Positions 47,770 through 58,374 of a DNA stretch of 64,000 bases are shown one piece after another. Made by a program: the position numbers and the translations under genes. The notes under the pieces were generated by a model. That model ran no database searches and had not been told where the DNA came from. It saw only the letters and a program-made list of their open reading frames with translations. The DNA is taken from positions 148,099,991-148,163,990 of the forward strand of contig CM035160.1 of the NCBI GenBank assembly GCA_020205615.1. The letters are read 5' to 3'. Each line of letters opens with the position of its first letter. Within the stretch, counting starts at the first letter, position 1. Source of the DNA: Panax quinquefolius. Lineage: Eukaryota > Streptophyta > Magnoliopsida > Apiales > Araliaceae.

Positions 47770-48830
47770 TGGTTGGTCCTTCACAAATGTTGCAACATGA
47801 TTTCATAAACTACAGACACCAACGAGAAATTACAACTCATTGATGAGAAAATGGACCACTTCATGGAAGGTATAAATGAACTGTTGAGACAGAAGAGCCC
47901 ATATAATGATAACGGTTTGAAAATCCTTTTGGGGATGATGGAAGGGGCAAGAAGCATGTTCATATGGGGCAAAAGGAAGATAAGGGCTTCTTTAGAAATC
48001 TTAGGCATGCTGAGCAAAAAAGAGCAAGGAAATATGAAGAAGATGATGCTCAATGGAGGAACCAAAATAATGATGATGGTGAAGAGGAGAGAGAACTTAA
48101 ACATCTTAAATTGGTGTTCCCATTATTTAGTGAGGTTGATGATGCTAAGAGCTAGATACATGATTGAGAAGAGTATTTTTGGCATATATAGGATTCATTC
48201 TCATAGAAGGATTGCCATAGCTGGGATGCACTTCCATGGTTCTTCAAAATATTGGTACAAGTATTATGTCAATGGCAAAGAGGGGCTAACTTGGAGGGAG
48301 TTTGAAAATTATTTCAAAGAGGGGCTTACTTAGAGGGAGTTTGCAAATGATTTCACTTGAGGTTCATTGCGGCAGGTGTGGAAAACATATATGAACAATT
48401 CAAGTTGTTGAAGCAAGTAGGAACTGTATGAATTTGAAAGGCATAAGGGGAGACTACTTGAGAAGTTACCTTATTTGACTGAAGACTTCTTTGTGGGGAA
48501 CTTTGTTGGTGGACTAAAAGATGAAACTAAAAAGATGGTAAAGTTGCTTGACCCAGAAACTCTATCCCAAAACTTCAAACAAGTCAAGTCCTATAAGAGT
48601 TCTATTCCTAAACTTGTCAACACCCACAACTATCCTAAACCACAACCCAACTACTCCAACACTCAACCCAACTACAAAAAGGACTTCCCCGCACAACCAA
48701 CAACCAAAACTCATGCTCACCTATCCTAACCTATTACTGCAGCTTAAAGACATAAGAGAAAGGCCAAGGGCCTATGTTTTTATTGTGATGAGAAGTACAC
48801 CATGGGAAAAGCTTCTCAAAATTTCATGAT
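47770..48830 (+). pseudogene. Chromovirus gag remnant
   Basis: Blocks in changing frames: HLKLVFPLFSEVDDAKS (48105-48155), the capsid segment near 48180-48330, and LTEDFFVGNFVGGLKDETKK (48475-48535). A zinc knuckle remnant reading CFYCDEKYTMGK (about 48775-48810) keeps the CX2C but lacks the His and last Cys. The region 48300-48350 has a short duplicated piece (AGAGGGGCTTAC). No continuous frame longer than 160 codons. Confidence 0.75.
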
Positions 48831-49019
48831 CACTTGTGAGGATTTCCAGAGTTGTAAAGACTCGAATTTGAGGAAAATTCTAGACCTCCCCAGTTTGATG
48901 AGGAATCTGAGCCTACCCAAACAAAGGAGAGTGATAAACTTAAAGGGAAAGTTACCATGTGTAATCTACAACTTCAAGAAGAGGCAAATGGGGTCAAGTC
49001 CAGATTCTCAAATGAAAAA

Positions 49020-49440
49020 GTGAAGGAAAACAACTGATGATGTTAATTGATAGTGGTAGTACCATAAATTTTCTAAATGAGGATGTTGCCAAGGCACTAA
49101 ACTGTCTTATGCAACCAATTGACCCAGTTACTATTAACCTTCCTAATGGTGAGGAACTTCATAGTAAAGCATAATGACCTGAGTTTACATGGAATTTTGA
49201 CACCCACAGTTTCAACACACGTATGTGGATCATTAAGTTGCAATCATATGATGTTATCTTAGGAACAACATGGCTGAAACAGTTAGTAGGAGTACACAGG
49301 GACTACAATAACCTTATCCTCGACTTTACACAACAAGGAATGGAAGTTCAACTACATGGATGGACTAACTTCCAAAGATGTGTGGACCTTAACTATTTGA
49401 CAATAGCTCAGTCAGCATGGTTGTCCTAGATTATTAAAAG
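49020..49440 (+). pseudogene. Chromovirus protease remnant
   Basis: LMLIDSGSTINFLNEDVAK keeps the retropepsin catalytic DSG triad (49033-49090). A stop follows, and then SYDVILGTTWLKQL (49237-49280) and the fold end to about 49380. After this the sequence passes directly to the region before integrase, so RT and RNase H are deleted. Confidence 0.78.
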
Positions 49441-49479
49441 CTATAAAGGTGACAACAATATTTTCCAAGTTATAGCCGA

Positions 49480-50815
49480 GTTAACAGCTACAAAGATGGG
49501 GCCTAATGAGTTTAAACTAGTCCATGGTCTGCTAAAGAGCAGAGGGAAGTGGGTAATAGGTTTTCAAGGAGACTTGAGAAGACAACTATTTGAAGAACTC
49601 CATCAGAAAGGAGTAGGGGGTCATTCAGTAGGATAAAGCAATATTTCTATTAGGTGGGAATAAAGGATGATATCACAAAGTGGGTGACTGAGTGCCCTAT
49701 TTGTCAATTTTTCCAAACATGAAAATGTGAGAAACCCTAGGCTGCTCCAACCATTACCCATCCCTAATCAACCTTGGATGGACATAGCTATGAATTTCAT
49801 CAGTGGACTCCCCAACTAAAAAGGCTATGAAGTTATTTAGGTTATTACACGAGCTCTCATTTCTTGCCTCTCAATCATCCTATCTATGCGAAGACATTAT
49901 CCCAATTATTCTTTAAAAACCTCTTTAAGCTTCATGGCCTTCCCAGCTAAATTGTGTGTGATAGGGATCCTATATGTTTGAGTGACTTATGGCATACACT
50001 ATTTAAACTTGGAAGAACAAGGCTCCACATCAGTACTTCCTATCATTCTCAAAGTGATGGGTGCACTAAAAGGATAAACCAATGCTTACAATACCTAAGA
50101 AGTAAGAAGCATGTGTAACCATTCACCAAAGCAATGGAGCTCTTGGCTACCTATGGCAGAGTGGTAGTTTAATACCACTTCCCACACTTCTCTACAAACA
50201 ACCCCATACAAAATTCTCTATGGTCATAAACCTATACACCTGAGCATGCCCTCAAAATTTGGTACCAACATTGCAGTAGTTGAGGACATTCTTGCAAAGA
50301 AACAACAACAGCTGGAATTCTCAAGGAAAACTTAGCCAAGGCACAACTAAGAATTAAGAGCCATGTTAATAAGGGAAGAACTAAGAGGGTTTTAAGATTA
50401 GTGAGTGGGTATACCTGAAGCTACAACCTTACAGGTAGTGTTCAGTTTCAATAAGGAAGAATATGAAAGTAGCTCCAAAATTCTATGGACCTTTTAAAAT
50501 TTTGGAAAAATATGGGATTGTTGCATACAAATTGGAGCTTCCAAGCACTTCAAGGATACATCCCACCTTTCATGTTTCAACTAAAAAGGCATTTGGGGGT
50601 AGCACAAAACACTCAACTACTAGATGTTAATCGAGAAGGGCAATTTGATGTAGGACCACTCAAAATCTTAAAACATAAGAGAGTCTACAAAGGAAGCAAG
50701 ATCATACCAATACTTGGTACAATGGAAATATTGCAGTATTGAAGAAGCTACATGGGAGGATGAACATCTCCTTAAACTTAATTATCCAGACTTAATACTT
50801 CATTCATGAGGATAC
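49480..50815 (+). pseudogene. Chromovirus integrase and chromodomain remnant
   Basis: Begins near KLVHGLLKSRGKWVIG. The zinc-binding part has ELHQKGVGGHS and ECPICQ. The core has PWMDIAMNFISGLPN (first catalytic Asp) and VCDRDPI (second Asp). The third catalytic residue, normally Glu, reads Lys in DGCTKRINQCL (near 50060-50085). The C-terminal part ends with QWKYCSIEEATWEDEHLL and NYPDL, a chromodomain-like tail. Several stops and frame changes. Catalysis would be lost through the Glu change alone. Confidence 0.82.
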
Positions 50816-50825
50816 GAAATCTCTC

Positions 50826-50838
50826 AAGGGGAAGGGAA
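50826..50838 (+). promoter_or_regulatory. Polypurine tract before the 3' LTR
   Basis: AAGGGGAAGGGAA immediately before TGTCAGG at 50839. Confidence 0.8.
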
Positions 50839-51271
50839 TGTCAGGATTATAAGAGAGAGTGTAATCTGGGAATAACTTAACCAGATAATATATTCTAGAG
50901 TTAAATATTTTGTATACACGTGTGCACATGGAGGTTTTTAGCATGTGTGTAGGATAAAAGTGGTGTAGGTTAGGAGTATTTACACTTTTTAGCATTTTAG
51001 TAGCTATATATATGTGTAATGGGTTGAGTAATCCCCAAGCTTTTGAATATTATACAATTTGTAAATGAAATGGGAAAAACTTGTTTAAACTCTCTCTCTC
51101 TATATCTCTGTCTCACGAACTCAATGATAAATCACTGAGTTCTTCTCAATCTTCCTCCCTTATTCTCCATGAATTCTCTCCTATTTCAATCTGTATCTCT
51201 GTTTCTCTTATTTCTATCTCTATCTTTGTTTCTCTCTTATTTTCTGGTTAGGCTTTAACAAGGACCTAACA
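50839..51271 (+). mobile_element. 3' LTR of the RT-less chromovirus
   Basis: 433 bp, TGTCAGGATTATAAG to CCTAACA, with (CT)n-rich stretches in its second half. It is the uninterrupted counterpart of the split 5' LTR. Confidence 0.9.
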
Positions 51272-51276
51272 TCCAA

Positions 51277-51690
51277 CAAGCACCACCACCACCACCATTT
51301 CCATGGTGAAAACACTCGTAAGGATGGAAATGGATGGGGACGAGTGTGTGGGCATATCTTGCCCCGACCCCGACTCACTGAACCCGCCGGGTATTAGGAA
51401 ATTAAACTCATCCCCAACAACGAATTATAAACCCCAACCCACCCCACGGGACCCTCGCTCCTACATTATAAAATATAATAATAAGAAATACTTAAAAAAT
51501 TATAATCCTTAATATATGAAAGTATTAGAAAAAATTATAAAAACGAATAATTAACATACAACTATATATATATAATTATAAATATATACTAGGAAGGGAT
51601 AACACGAGTTACGGGGCAAGGGCTCGATCTAATTTTGTTTTTTACTTTTGGGTTTTCCCTTTGAGCTCCCGAGCCTGGTCATCAATCAGA
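51277..51690. other. Intronic stretch with a CCA run and a GC-rich patch
   Basis: A (CCA)n run at about 51280-51297 is followed by a patch with GACCCCGACTC, CCCGCCGGG and CCCACCCCACGGG words (51350-51450) and then (TA)-rich DNA. The patch resembles the CG-rich ends of some plant MITEs, but no paired ends were found. Confidence 0.4.
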
Positions 51691-51941
51691 AAACCCACAC
51701 CACTAGGAATGCAAATGAGTCGAACTTAAGCCAAGCTCATCCAATCTCAAGCTTGGCTCAATAAGTGACCAAGCATAAAAACTTGCATTGTAGCTCGATC
51801 ATTTCACAAAAGAATGCAGCCAATTGAAGTCTATAAGCATGAGCTGAGCTTCCAAAGTTCACAAGATTTGGTTATTAAATTAATATAAATATCATAAAAC
51901 TTTATAAAATTATTACCACTAAAGTATTAACAAATATTTTT

Positions 51942-52393
51942 AAACTTTATGTTTATTGATATATCAATGCTAAAATATAATCCCCATCTCCACCAAAATA
52001 TGACATAAGTAGAAAAAACATGTTCACCAAAGGATAATACAAGTACACAAATCAAATGAAAAGGTTGATACAAAGGCTACTTTAACCTCAAAAATGTACT
52101 TACATGGGGTCCACTAGTTTTAAAAAAGAAAAGATTCATTACATAATTGAGTGGGGTCATTGTGAATAAACTTTATATTTATTGATATATCAATGCTAAA
52201 ATATAATCCCCCTCTCCGCCAAAGGATGACATAAGTACAAAAAACATGTTCACCAAAGGATGATACAAGTACACAAATCAAATGAAAAAGGTGATACAAA
52301 GGCTACTTTAACCTCAAAAATGTACTTATATGGGGTCCACTAGTTTTAACAAAGAAAATATTCATTACTATAATTGAGTGGAGTCATTATGAA
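51942..52393. repeat. Tandem duplication, two copies of ~226 bp
   Basis: The first copy starts AAACTTTATGTTTATTGATA (51942), the second AAACTTTATATTTATTGATA (52168). The copies are about 95 percent alike by eye across their whole length, including TGGGGTCCACTAGTTTTA. A recent local duplication in the putative intron; no coding potential. Confidence 0.88.
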
Positions 52394-52767
52394 TAAATTA
52401 GAACTCAATTTATAGTCACTCTAATTTGAATTTTTCTTTTTGAAGTGACAATTTAGGGATGCAATACAAGTACATTGAATTCTTATATAATCAAACATAA
52501 GCACACATCGATGGAAAATTCCAATAATTAATCAAAGATTACATTAAAGAGGAAATAAACTTTATATAAAAGAAAAAATAAACTCATACAAATGTAAGAA
52601 TTGAATGAGAGACCTTTATGTCTCACAAAGCCTTCGGTCTTAACAATCAGATTAAGACCTTTTTGGCTCAACAACTCTAATATGATATACTTAATGTGTG
52701 TAAGTTGAACTCGTCATTCTTTAGTAGGAGGGTATATTGTTTAACTTCAACAAAATACACTTCTAGA

Positions 52768-53545
52768 CAGTGGCGGAACCAGAACAAAATTTGAGGGGGG
52801 TCAAAATTTGAGGCGATTCTGGGAGGTCCTGAGAACGACGTGTGTAGTTCGTGGCGAGGAAGCGAAGTTAAGGTCCATGGGTTTGATTTTGACCCAAAAT
52901 GAAAAAATGAAAAGTATATTAGCGGTGTTAAGGTCCTTGGTCTTAATACAGAAACAGATCAATCGAGGAAAAAAAAAAGGAGTCAAGATCACTATTTGCT
53001 TCGGAATCACTCTCAATTTCTTCACCATCAATCAAGTATTTATCCATAATCAAGTATAAATTAAAACATCAATTGCTAATCAATAATTTCATCAATTTAA
53101 ACATTTCATAATAATTTCAGCATTCATCAATTCAATTATTCAAACATTTCATCATAATTTCATCAATTAACCTAAACAATTAAATTCTCAATTACATAAT
53201 AATTTTCAGTTTAATTCTTTTACCACCCTTCTTTACAACCTGCAAAATTCCCAATTACTCCGTGTACTAATTCCCAAGAAACCTTTGTAGACGTGGTAGG
53301 GTAGTAAGGCTAGCTAATCCCTTTACACCAATTTTCGGAAATTTAACTCAGTCAATAGAAGACCATGATATCAACTTTTAATTAGAAATAAGACATCACA
53401 TCATAAAAGTAAACAACCACAATGAAGATATATGTCAGTAATGTCACCTTGAGGCTCGAGATTGATAAACCCACACAAGACCTCAAACCCACGCCGGCGC
53501 CTGGCTGCCCCCCTGCCCCCGCCCGCCCCCCTAGTTCCGCCACTG
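52768..53545. mobile_element. Non-autonomous hAT element, 778 bp
   Basis: Ends CAGTGGCGGAACCAG and CTAGTTCCGCCACTG are inverted repeats, and the flanks are the perfect 8-bp duplication CTTCTAGA (52760-52767 and 53546-53553). G-runs near the left end and C-runs near the right end extend the pairing. The short reading frames inside (for example 52808-53059) show no transposase motif. Confidence 0.88.
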
Positions 53546-54235
53546 CTTCTAGAGTTTAGTATCTAATGTAAATGTAATCATACATTAGTTTTCATGCATG
53601 TTTTATACGAAGAGGATGAAAGTATAATGCCTGAAGGCCACAGAGGCATGAAATTAAAGTAAAATTAATCAATATTTCATGCACAATATACTTGTAGGGA
53701 TTACAATACTTTATAGAAAAATTACAACTTGGAGGCCAAGTAAAACTCTAATATGATCAAAGGTGATAGCCTAATGATAAAATTCTCTCCCTTTATTGCA
53801 TCAGGTTTGAATCTATCTCTCAGCAAAAAACTTATTTTCAGCAGACACTAAAGAAGATTAAAGGTAAGTTTCCCCTATATTCCCCTAGTTACAGAGAAAG
53901 GAAAGTTTCCCCTACGTTCCCCCTAGTTACCCTCCTGACCCAAAACTCTAATACTATTTAGCATAGGTAAGCTAATTTAAAAACAAAACAAGTTTTTTTT
54001 TATTTTGATTAGTAAATCATTTATTCAAGGAGCATCATCAAGGGATGTTTCCCCGATACACGCGGAGTAAAAAGAATAAAATTCTCTAATTATTATCAAC
54101 TATAATTAAATACTTGCTGAATAATCTACCTAGTCTAATAAAATAGAATAAATACAATTAATTTATCTCTAAATTATAATAAAAATTATTTAATAATAAT
54201 AGTAATTATTTTGATGGATTGTTCGACATCAAAAA

Positions 54236-54455
54236 GCCTTGACTATGGGCGAACCTTACCTTTCCAAATAAAGGAGGCTGCAAAAAATGAATTAGTACCA
54301 GAGAACTTGTAAGGTCGACGCCCCTAATAAAGATAATTAGTATTCAACCTTCATAAAACCCGAGACCAAACAAAAGACCTGACTTTGCACGAAACTTAAA
54401 CTTTCAAATAAAAGAAGCTTACAAAATTTTAGCTAGTACTAGAGAGCTAGTTGAG
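54236..54455. repeat. Diverged direct repeat, period ~148 bp
   Basis: GACTATGGGCGAACCTTACC (54241) is followed by TTCCAAATAAAGGAGGCT and AGTACCAGAGAACTT. This recurs from GACTTTGCACGAAACTTAAA with TTCAAATAAAAGAAGCTT and AGTACTAGAGAGCTA. About 75 percent alike by eye. Function unknown. Confidence 0.55.
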
Positions 54456-55646
54456 AGAATAACAGTTAAAGAAAAGTGTCAATAGGATTTAAATTTTGAT
54501 GCATTTATCAAAAGAGTAGTAATACTAAACATCATATACAAGGTATTATTATATAATTTTATAATAAACGAGCTCCATATGTTCACGAGCATATCCAATC
54601 AGAGCTTTTGCATGGACAAACGTCACTAGTTAATTAAATGAATTGAGTCAAGTTTGGCTCAATTATTAAATGATCGAGCTCGAGCTGAGCTATGACGTGG
54701 CAAACATCGAGTTGTTAATGCAAAACTCGGTTCATTTGCAACCATACTCACCGCCTCAGTCACTGACACCATTACCATGGACATATTATCATTGCAAGCA
54801 CGATTTCCATCAATGGGTTTTTTTAATGATAATGGATTCCACAACTACTATCCTAAAGACGTGCACTACATAAACTAATAGATGCACATAATACCCCATC
54901 AAACCACACGCATCGAGTAATTCGTAGAAACCGTGTTAATTTGTAGAAATTGTGTGCAAGTAATTTCAAGATCACTGAATTTGCAGAGTACTTAATCAAT
55001 GACATACGCCTTGAAAGACATTTATTAAACGAGTCACTACTCAAGTGGTATCGTTGCCATCAGAGTACTGCCACCACGCCACCTATCACGTCATCTCCCA
55101 TCACACAATCACCAATAGTTTCACCAAATTTTATTGTTAATATATAATAACAAGTCCTATAAAAATAAAATAAAATATTTATGATCTAAATCAAAATATA
55201 AATTATAACACTTTATTAGGTAGACAGACAAAAAACTACAACTTCAAATTTAAGTGCTTCTTATTGGACATGACCAAAATTGCTTCTCGTAATTGATTAC
55301 GTTTCAGAAAGAGAGGAAAATTATATTGGTAGCATAGAAAAAAGACAAAAAAATAAAAGCGGGGGAGGACAACTGAGCCTTCTTTATATCATTCAAACGT
55401 TCGTAGACAAAATTATACATAACGAAGTAAAAAGAAAACTGGAATTATCGCTTAGAAAGCAGAATGTCCATATTAGGCAGAACCCCGCACCGATGAGATG
55501 GGACATAGATGGTCAAATAGTTCTATGCACTAGCCTACTAGTACCCATTACTAGAGTTTAACTCAACTCAGTTCAGCAAAGCAGCTAAAAGTACATTATG
55601 TATGCAAAAAATGAGAGCAGAAACAGGCATAACACTATGAGCTTAC

Positions 55647-55892
55647 CCGGGGAAATTCAGTATCACTCAGAGCCATGAGTTTTCTTACTTGAAGAGTCTG
55701 ATCCCACAAAGGTCGGATTGAATCGCGAGACACTCCCGGTTCACAGTGATTCAGAGCAAGTGCTTTTAGCTGGGACAACATTTCCAAATCCTCGTATTTC
55801 CCAAAAACTGATTTTCCCTCAGCAACCTCGCCATCCTTAGGCAAACACACCTCATCATTTTTCTCTGCCTTCACACCCCGCAACACAGGCAT
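55647..55892 (-). CDS. First coding exon of a host gene, probably the ELM2 gene
   Basis: The minus-strand frame opens at ATG 55892 with MPVLRGVKAEKNDEV and ends after 82 codons at ...SDTEFPR, exactly at a good donor CGG/GTAAGC. The exon itself begins at 55942 after the acceptor ATATTTTCAG. Base composition is less AT-rich than the flanks, and codon use looks coding throughout. The protein segment is charged, with DSIRPLWDQTLQVRKLM near its end; I do not recognise a domain. Strand and phase 0 donor match the phase 0 acceptor of the ELM2 exon 17 kb away, and no other minus-strand acceptor with a coding exon was found between them. So I infer one gene of about 465 codons, which would be an ELM2 protein without ARID. 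Confidence 0.65.
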
Positions 55893-55942
55893 CTTTCTCT
55901 TACAAAACCCAACAACCTTACTAATCTTTCTTAAATTCAATC

Positions 55943-56213
55943 CTGAAAATATAAAATCTGTCAATCACCAAATGTGCCAACAACAGTACAATGCACACAT
56001 TTATAATAACAAGTGCAATCAATAATGAAAAGAAAAACCCAAATAGCAAAATTTGTAAAAACAAAAAAAAAATAAACTTTGTACGGACAAGTTTCAACAC
56101 ACTTCATTCAAATATAAATCCCGCCTACAATAACATTGTAGTTGATACCAGCTTTTGGACTTTTTCATGCGTACAAACATTGAAGTACAAACTCAAGAAA
56201 TGATGCAATTACC
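55943..56213 (-). other. Putative intron in the 5' untranslated region
   Basis: The minus strand has a donor-like CTG/GTAATT after 56213 and an acceptor TTTTCAG before 55942. No ATG precedes the donor in the presumed first exon. Introns of this kind are common near the start of plant regulatory genes. Confidence 0.5.
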
Positions 56214-56362
56214 AGTAAATTAGAATTAGAATTGTAAACAGCGGGTGGTGAAGGGGTTTTAACAACTTGAGAGAGACTATCCCTATAGCGGGAAGCAAAA
56301 CCCTAACCCTAGAAAGTTAACGACAATCAACTTTTAAGCCACCGTTTTTCAAATCGAGCAAT

Positions 56363-56365
<3 letters not shown>
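56214..56365 (-). promoter_or_regulatory. Non-coding first exon / core promoter region with telo-box
   Basis: On the minus strand this contains CTAGGGTTAGGGTTTT (56297-56312), a telo-box motif that often lies just downstream of plant transcription starts. The region is less AT-rich than its surroundings. The transcription start was not located. Confidence 0.5.

Positions 56366-56397
<32 letters not shown>
56366..56397. repeat. (AG)16 microsatellite
   Basis: Sixteen AG units; on the minus strand it is a (CT)n pyrimidine tract just upstream of the presumed first exon, a common feature of plant 5' leaders and core promoters. Confidence 0.85.
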
Positions 56398-56400
<3 letters not shown>

Positions 56401-56839
56401 GATGTTTAGAAAGGAAATAAATGGGGACAGAGAAAAAGCATAGAGATGCATTACATTCGGTGATGTCGCCAAATAATCTATTCTATGAGCACTGCACCTT
56501 CACTTTCTCTCTCTAACATGGAGAGAGAAAGAGCTAATAGGCACACAAACTTGGGTGATTTAATTAGGTGCGTTGATTCATTTATGGAAGCAGAGTTCTA
56601 ATTCGATGAACCACCACCTCCCATATTAACCAATTAAATGCATAGAATATATTAAAGAAAGCAAGACAACGAATATAAAAGAAGGAAATTGATTTGGAGG
56701 GATCGAGGGAATGTGAAGAAGTTACATGGTTGATCCAATTTGAAGTATAAATAAATAAACCTCTTTAGCTACTCAAAAAAAAAAAAAAAAAAATTTATTA
56801 CTATTATAATTTAAACTCTAAAAATGAAAGAAATAGTTT
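56398..56839. other. Upstream flank of the host gene
   Basis: No gene seen. Contains short GAGAGAGAAAG words (56520-56535) and a poly-A run at about 56774-56792. Probably the promoter of the minus-strand gene. Confidence 0.4.
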
Positions 56840-57140
56840 TAGGCTCGATTAATCTTCGTTAGATTAAAAATTCGATTTGAAATTTCCATTCAAAATATAA
56901 AGGATTCAAATATAAGTAAATTTTAAAGTTCGATAAATTAATCGAACCTCCTCAAAATGCAATTTTCTATTGATCCATTCGTTCGAAAAGTTCAAACTGC
57001 TCGGGCTCGATTCGAGATTGTGCTCGACTCGATAGCTAAACGAGCCTTAATCAAACCTTATTTTATACTCGATAAATTTTGTGAACTAAATCTAAGCAAC
57101 TCAATACTTGACTCGTCTCAATTCATTTATACCCTTAATT
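56840..57140. mobile_element. MITE related to the one at 34577-34907
   Basis: Shares long stretches with the copy at 34.6 kb, including GTGCTCGACTCGATAGCTAA, AACCTTATTTTATACTCGAT and TCATTTA(C/T)ACCCTTA at the right end. The left end is not clear, so the boundaries are approximate. Confidence 0.65.
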
Positions 57141-57327
57141 ACAATGTTAGTTCCCCTTTTTTTATATAATAGAATATAAGAAACCCTAATTAAACATGAA
57201 ATTACAAAATTGTCCAAAATATTTGGATCGAAGCATTGTCCGTGACCTTTACCATGTCATTTGTATCGGGCCATAAAAATACACTAGCATTGGTTGGCCT
57301 TTTTGTGCATTGCATTTGAACCCCTAA

Positions 57328-58060
57328 TATAAGACCCCAACTTTTATGAATAAAGATAAATTTTTTCTCGAAATATATTTTTGAATATTATGCTGTGAAT
57401 TTGTTATAATATTATAGTTGTGGGTAATATTTATAAATTTTGCAAAAGTATACAAGTTGTCATAAAATATTCGATTGGTCGGGGAATATTCGTTTTATCA
57501 GGGAATATTCGTACGACGGCACAATCATTGGTGGACCCCACAATGAAAATTATTGTCGGTGTTAGAAAACAACAGAAATATCTTTTTATAAAAATAACAG
57601 CTAAAAATTTTATCGTTAACTGTTGCAATACCCGGTGATAAAAGTACAGTAATAAGTGTGGTTGCATAGTAACACGCGGTATTTGATGCTTACGTGAGAA
57701 GTCACTCAGTTATACTCAATTATTGTTACAGTAATTGCTACATAGTATCTCACATTATTAATTCTATTATTGTCACAGTATCATCTGCACAATATCTTAT
57801 ATTATTAAATTAATAATTGAGACGACAAAGTTATTCATATTATTATTTGCATTATTGACAATATCTAGAAAGTTACATAGAGAAAAGGGGTTTGGTCACC
57901 TAATTGCTTGGCTAATAGGAGAAATTCTTATCGAAAAGCCCTCTTTCCGGGAATGATCTGGTTGTTAATATTGCAAGTTATATTATTGATGAATAATTGT
58001 TGTTTAAAAATATGTTTTGTGAAGCCAAGTAAATTGAGATAAATAGAGGGGATTTTTATG
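57328..58060 (+). mobile_element. LTR fragment, 5' part only
   Basis: Begins TATAAGACCCC (the G of the expected TGTAAG is A) and keeps the GGGGAATATTCG repeats (57478-57515) and the conserved module (57850-57968). The match to the other LTRs fades at about 58000-58060, before the TA microsatellite. Confidence 0.75.
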
Positions 58061-58145
58061 AAGTATTTGTTGTAAATTTGGCTTATTATTTAGACCCCCA
58101 CTTACCCATTTTTCAAAACAGTCGGGAGAAAGATATCTTAGTTTT

Positions 58146-58148
<3 letters not shown>

Positions 58149-58206
<58 letters not shown>
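58149..58206. repeat. (TA)n microsatellite
   Basis: About 29 TA units, with a second short TA run at 58259-58275 directly before the pararetrovirus sequence. Confidence 0.9.
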
Positions 58207-58207
<1 letters not shown>

Positions 58208-58275
58208 TCCTTTCCCACCCGTGATATTCCCCCAACCTGCCAACCCGTGATCATTTATAATATATATATATATAT

Positions 58276-58374
58276 AAAGGTTGCAAGGTTGACCTATGAC
58301 TAGCAGAGGAGTTAGATCTAAATAACCTACTCATTATTACTGGGTTCAAAAAATTATTCACTCTTTATCTTCCA
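58276..58374 (-). repeat. Direct repeat 1 of viral leader/movement-protein start
   Basis: About 99 bp nearly identical to 59692-59792 and in the same orientation. It implies that a second copy of the same viral junction was joined onto the linker of the first, then lost beyond the TA run. Confidence 0.8.

Larger units (their letters stand above)
39146..51271 (+). mobile_element. Chromovirus with RT deleted and a nest in its 5' LTR
   Basis: Flanked by perfect TCCAA repeats (39141-39145 and 51272-51276). The 5' LTR is 39146-39172 plus 46511-46897; the 3' LTR is 50839-51271 (433 bp). Both run TGTCAGGATTATAAG... to ...ACA and are roughly 90 percent alike by eye. A tRNA-Met primer site follows the 5' LTR and a polypurine tract precedes the 3' LTR. 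Gag, protease, integrase and a chromodomain-like end are recognisable, but RT and RNase H are missing. It is non-autonomous and fairly old. Confidence 0.9.
38608..55646 (-). other. Putative ~17 kb intron filled with nested transposons
   Basis: Bounded on the minus strand by the donor CCGG/GTAAGC after 55647 and the acceptor TTCTCAG/AGAAAG before 38607. Both sites fall between complete codons, so the exons join in frame. Inside are the nested chromovirus (39146-51271), a hAT-type element (52768-53545) and tandem duplications. Further small exons inside cannot be excluded, and neither can the possibility that the two exons belong to different genes. Confidence 0.5.

Noticed and set aside
51330..51500. 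A GC-rich pocket possibly marking a gene or MITE
   Set aside because: No frame with protein character and no matching inverted end found; left as an unassigned patch.
55280..55561. A 93-codon plus-strand frame in the putative intron
   Set aside because: Has ATG and no internal stop but no recognisable motif, and lies on the opposite strand to the gene; length is within chance for this amount of sequence.
38608..55646. An ARID domain upstream of the ELM2 exon
   Set aside because: Read the minus strand for an ARID-like coding block and found none. The gene is therefore called ELM2/SANT without ARID, and not named after an ARID gene.
56297..56312. Telomere-like CCCTAACCCTA
   Set aside because: Only two units; better explained as a telo-box in a plant promoter or leader.
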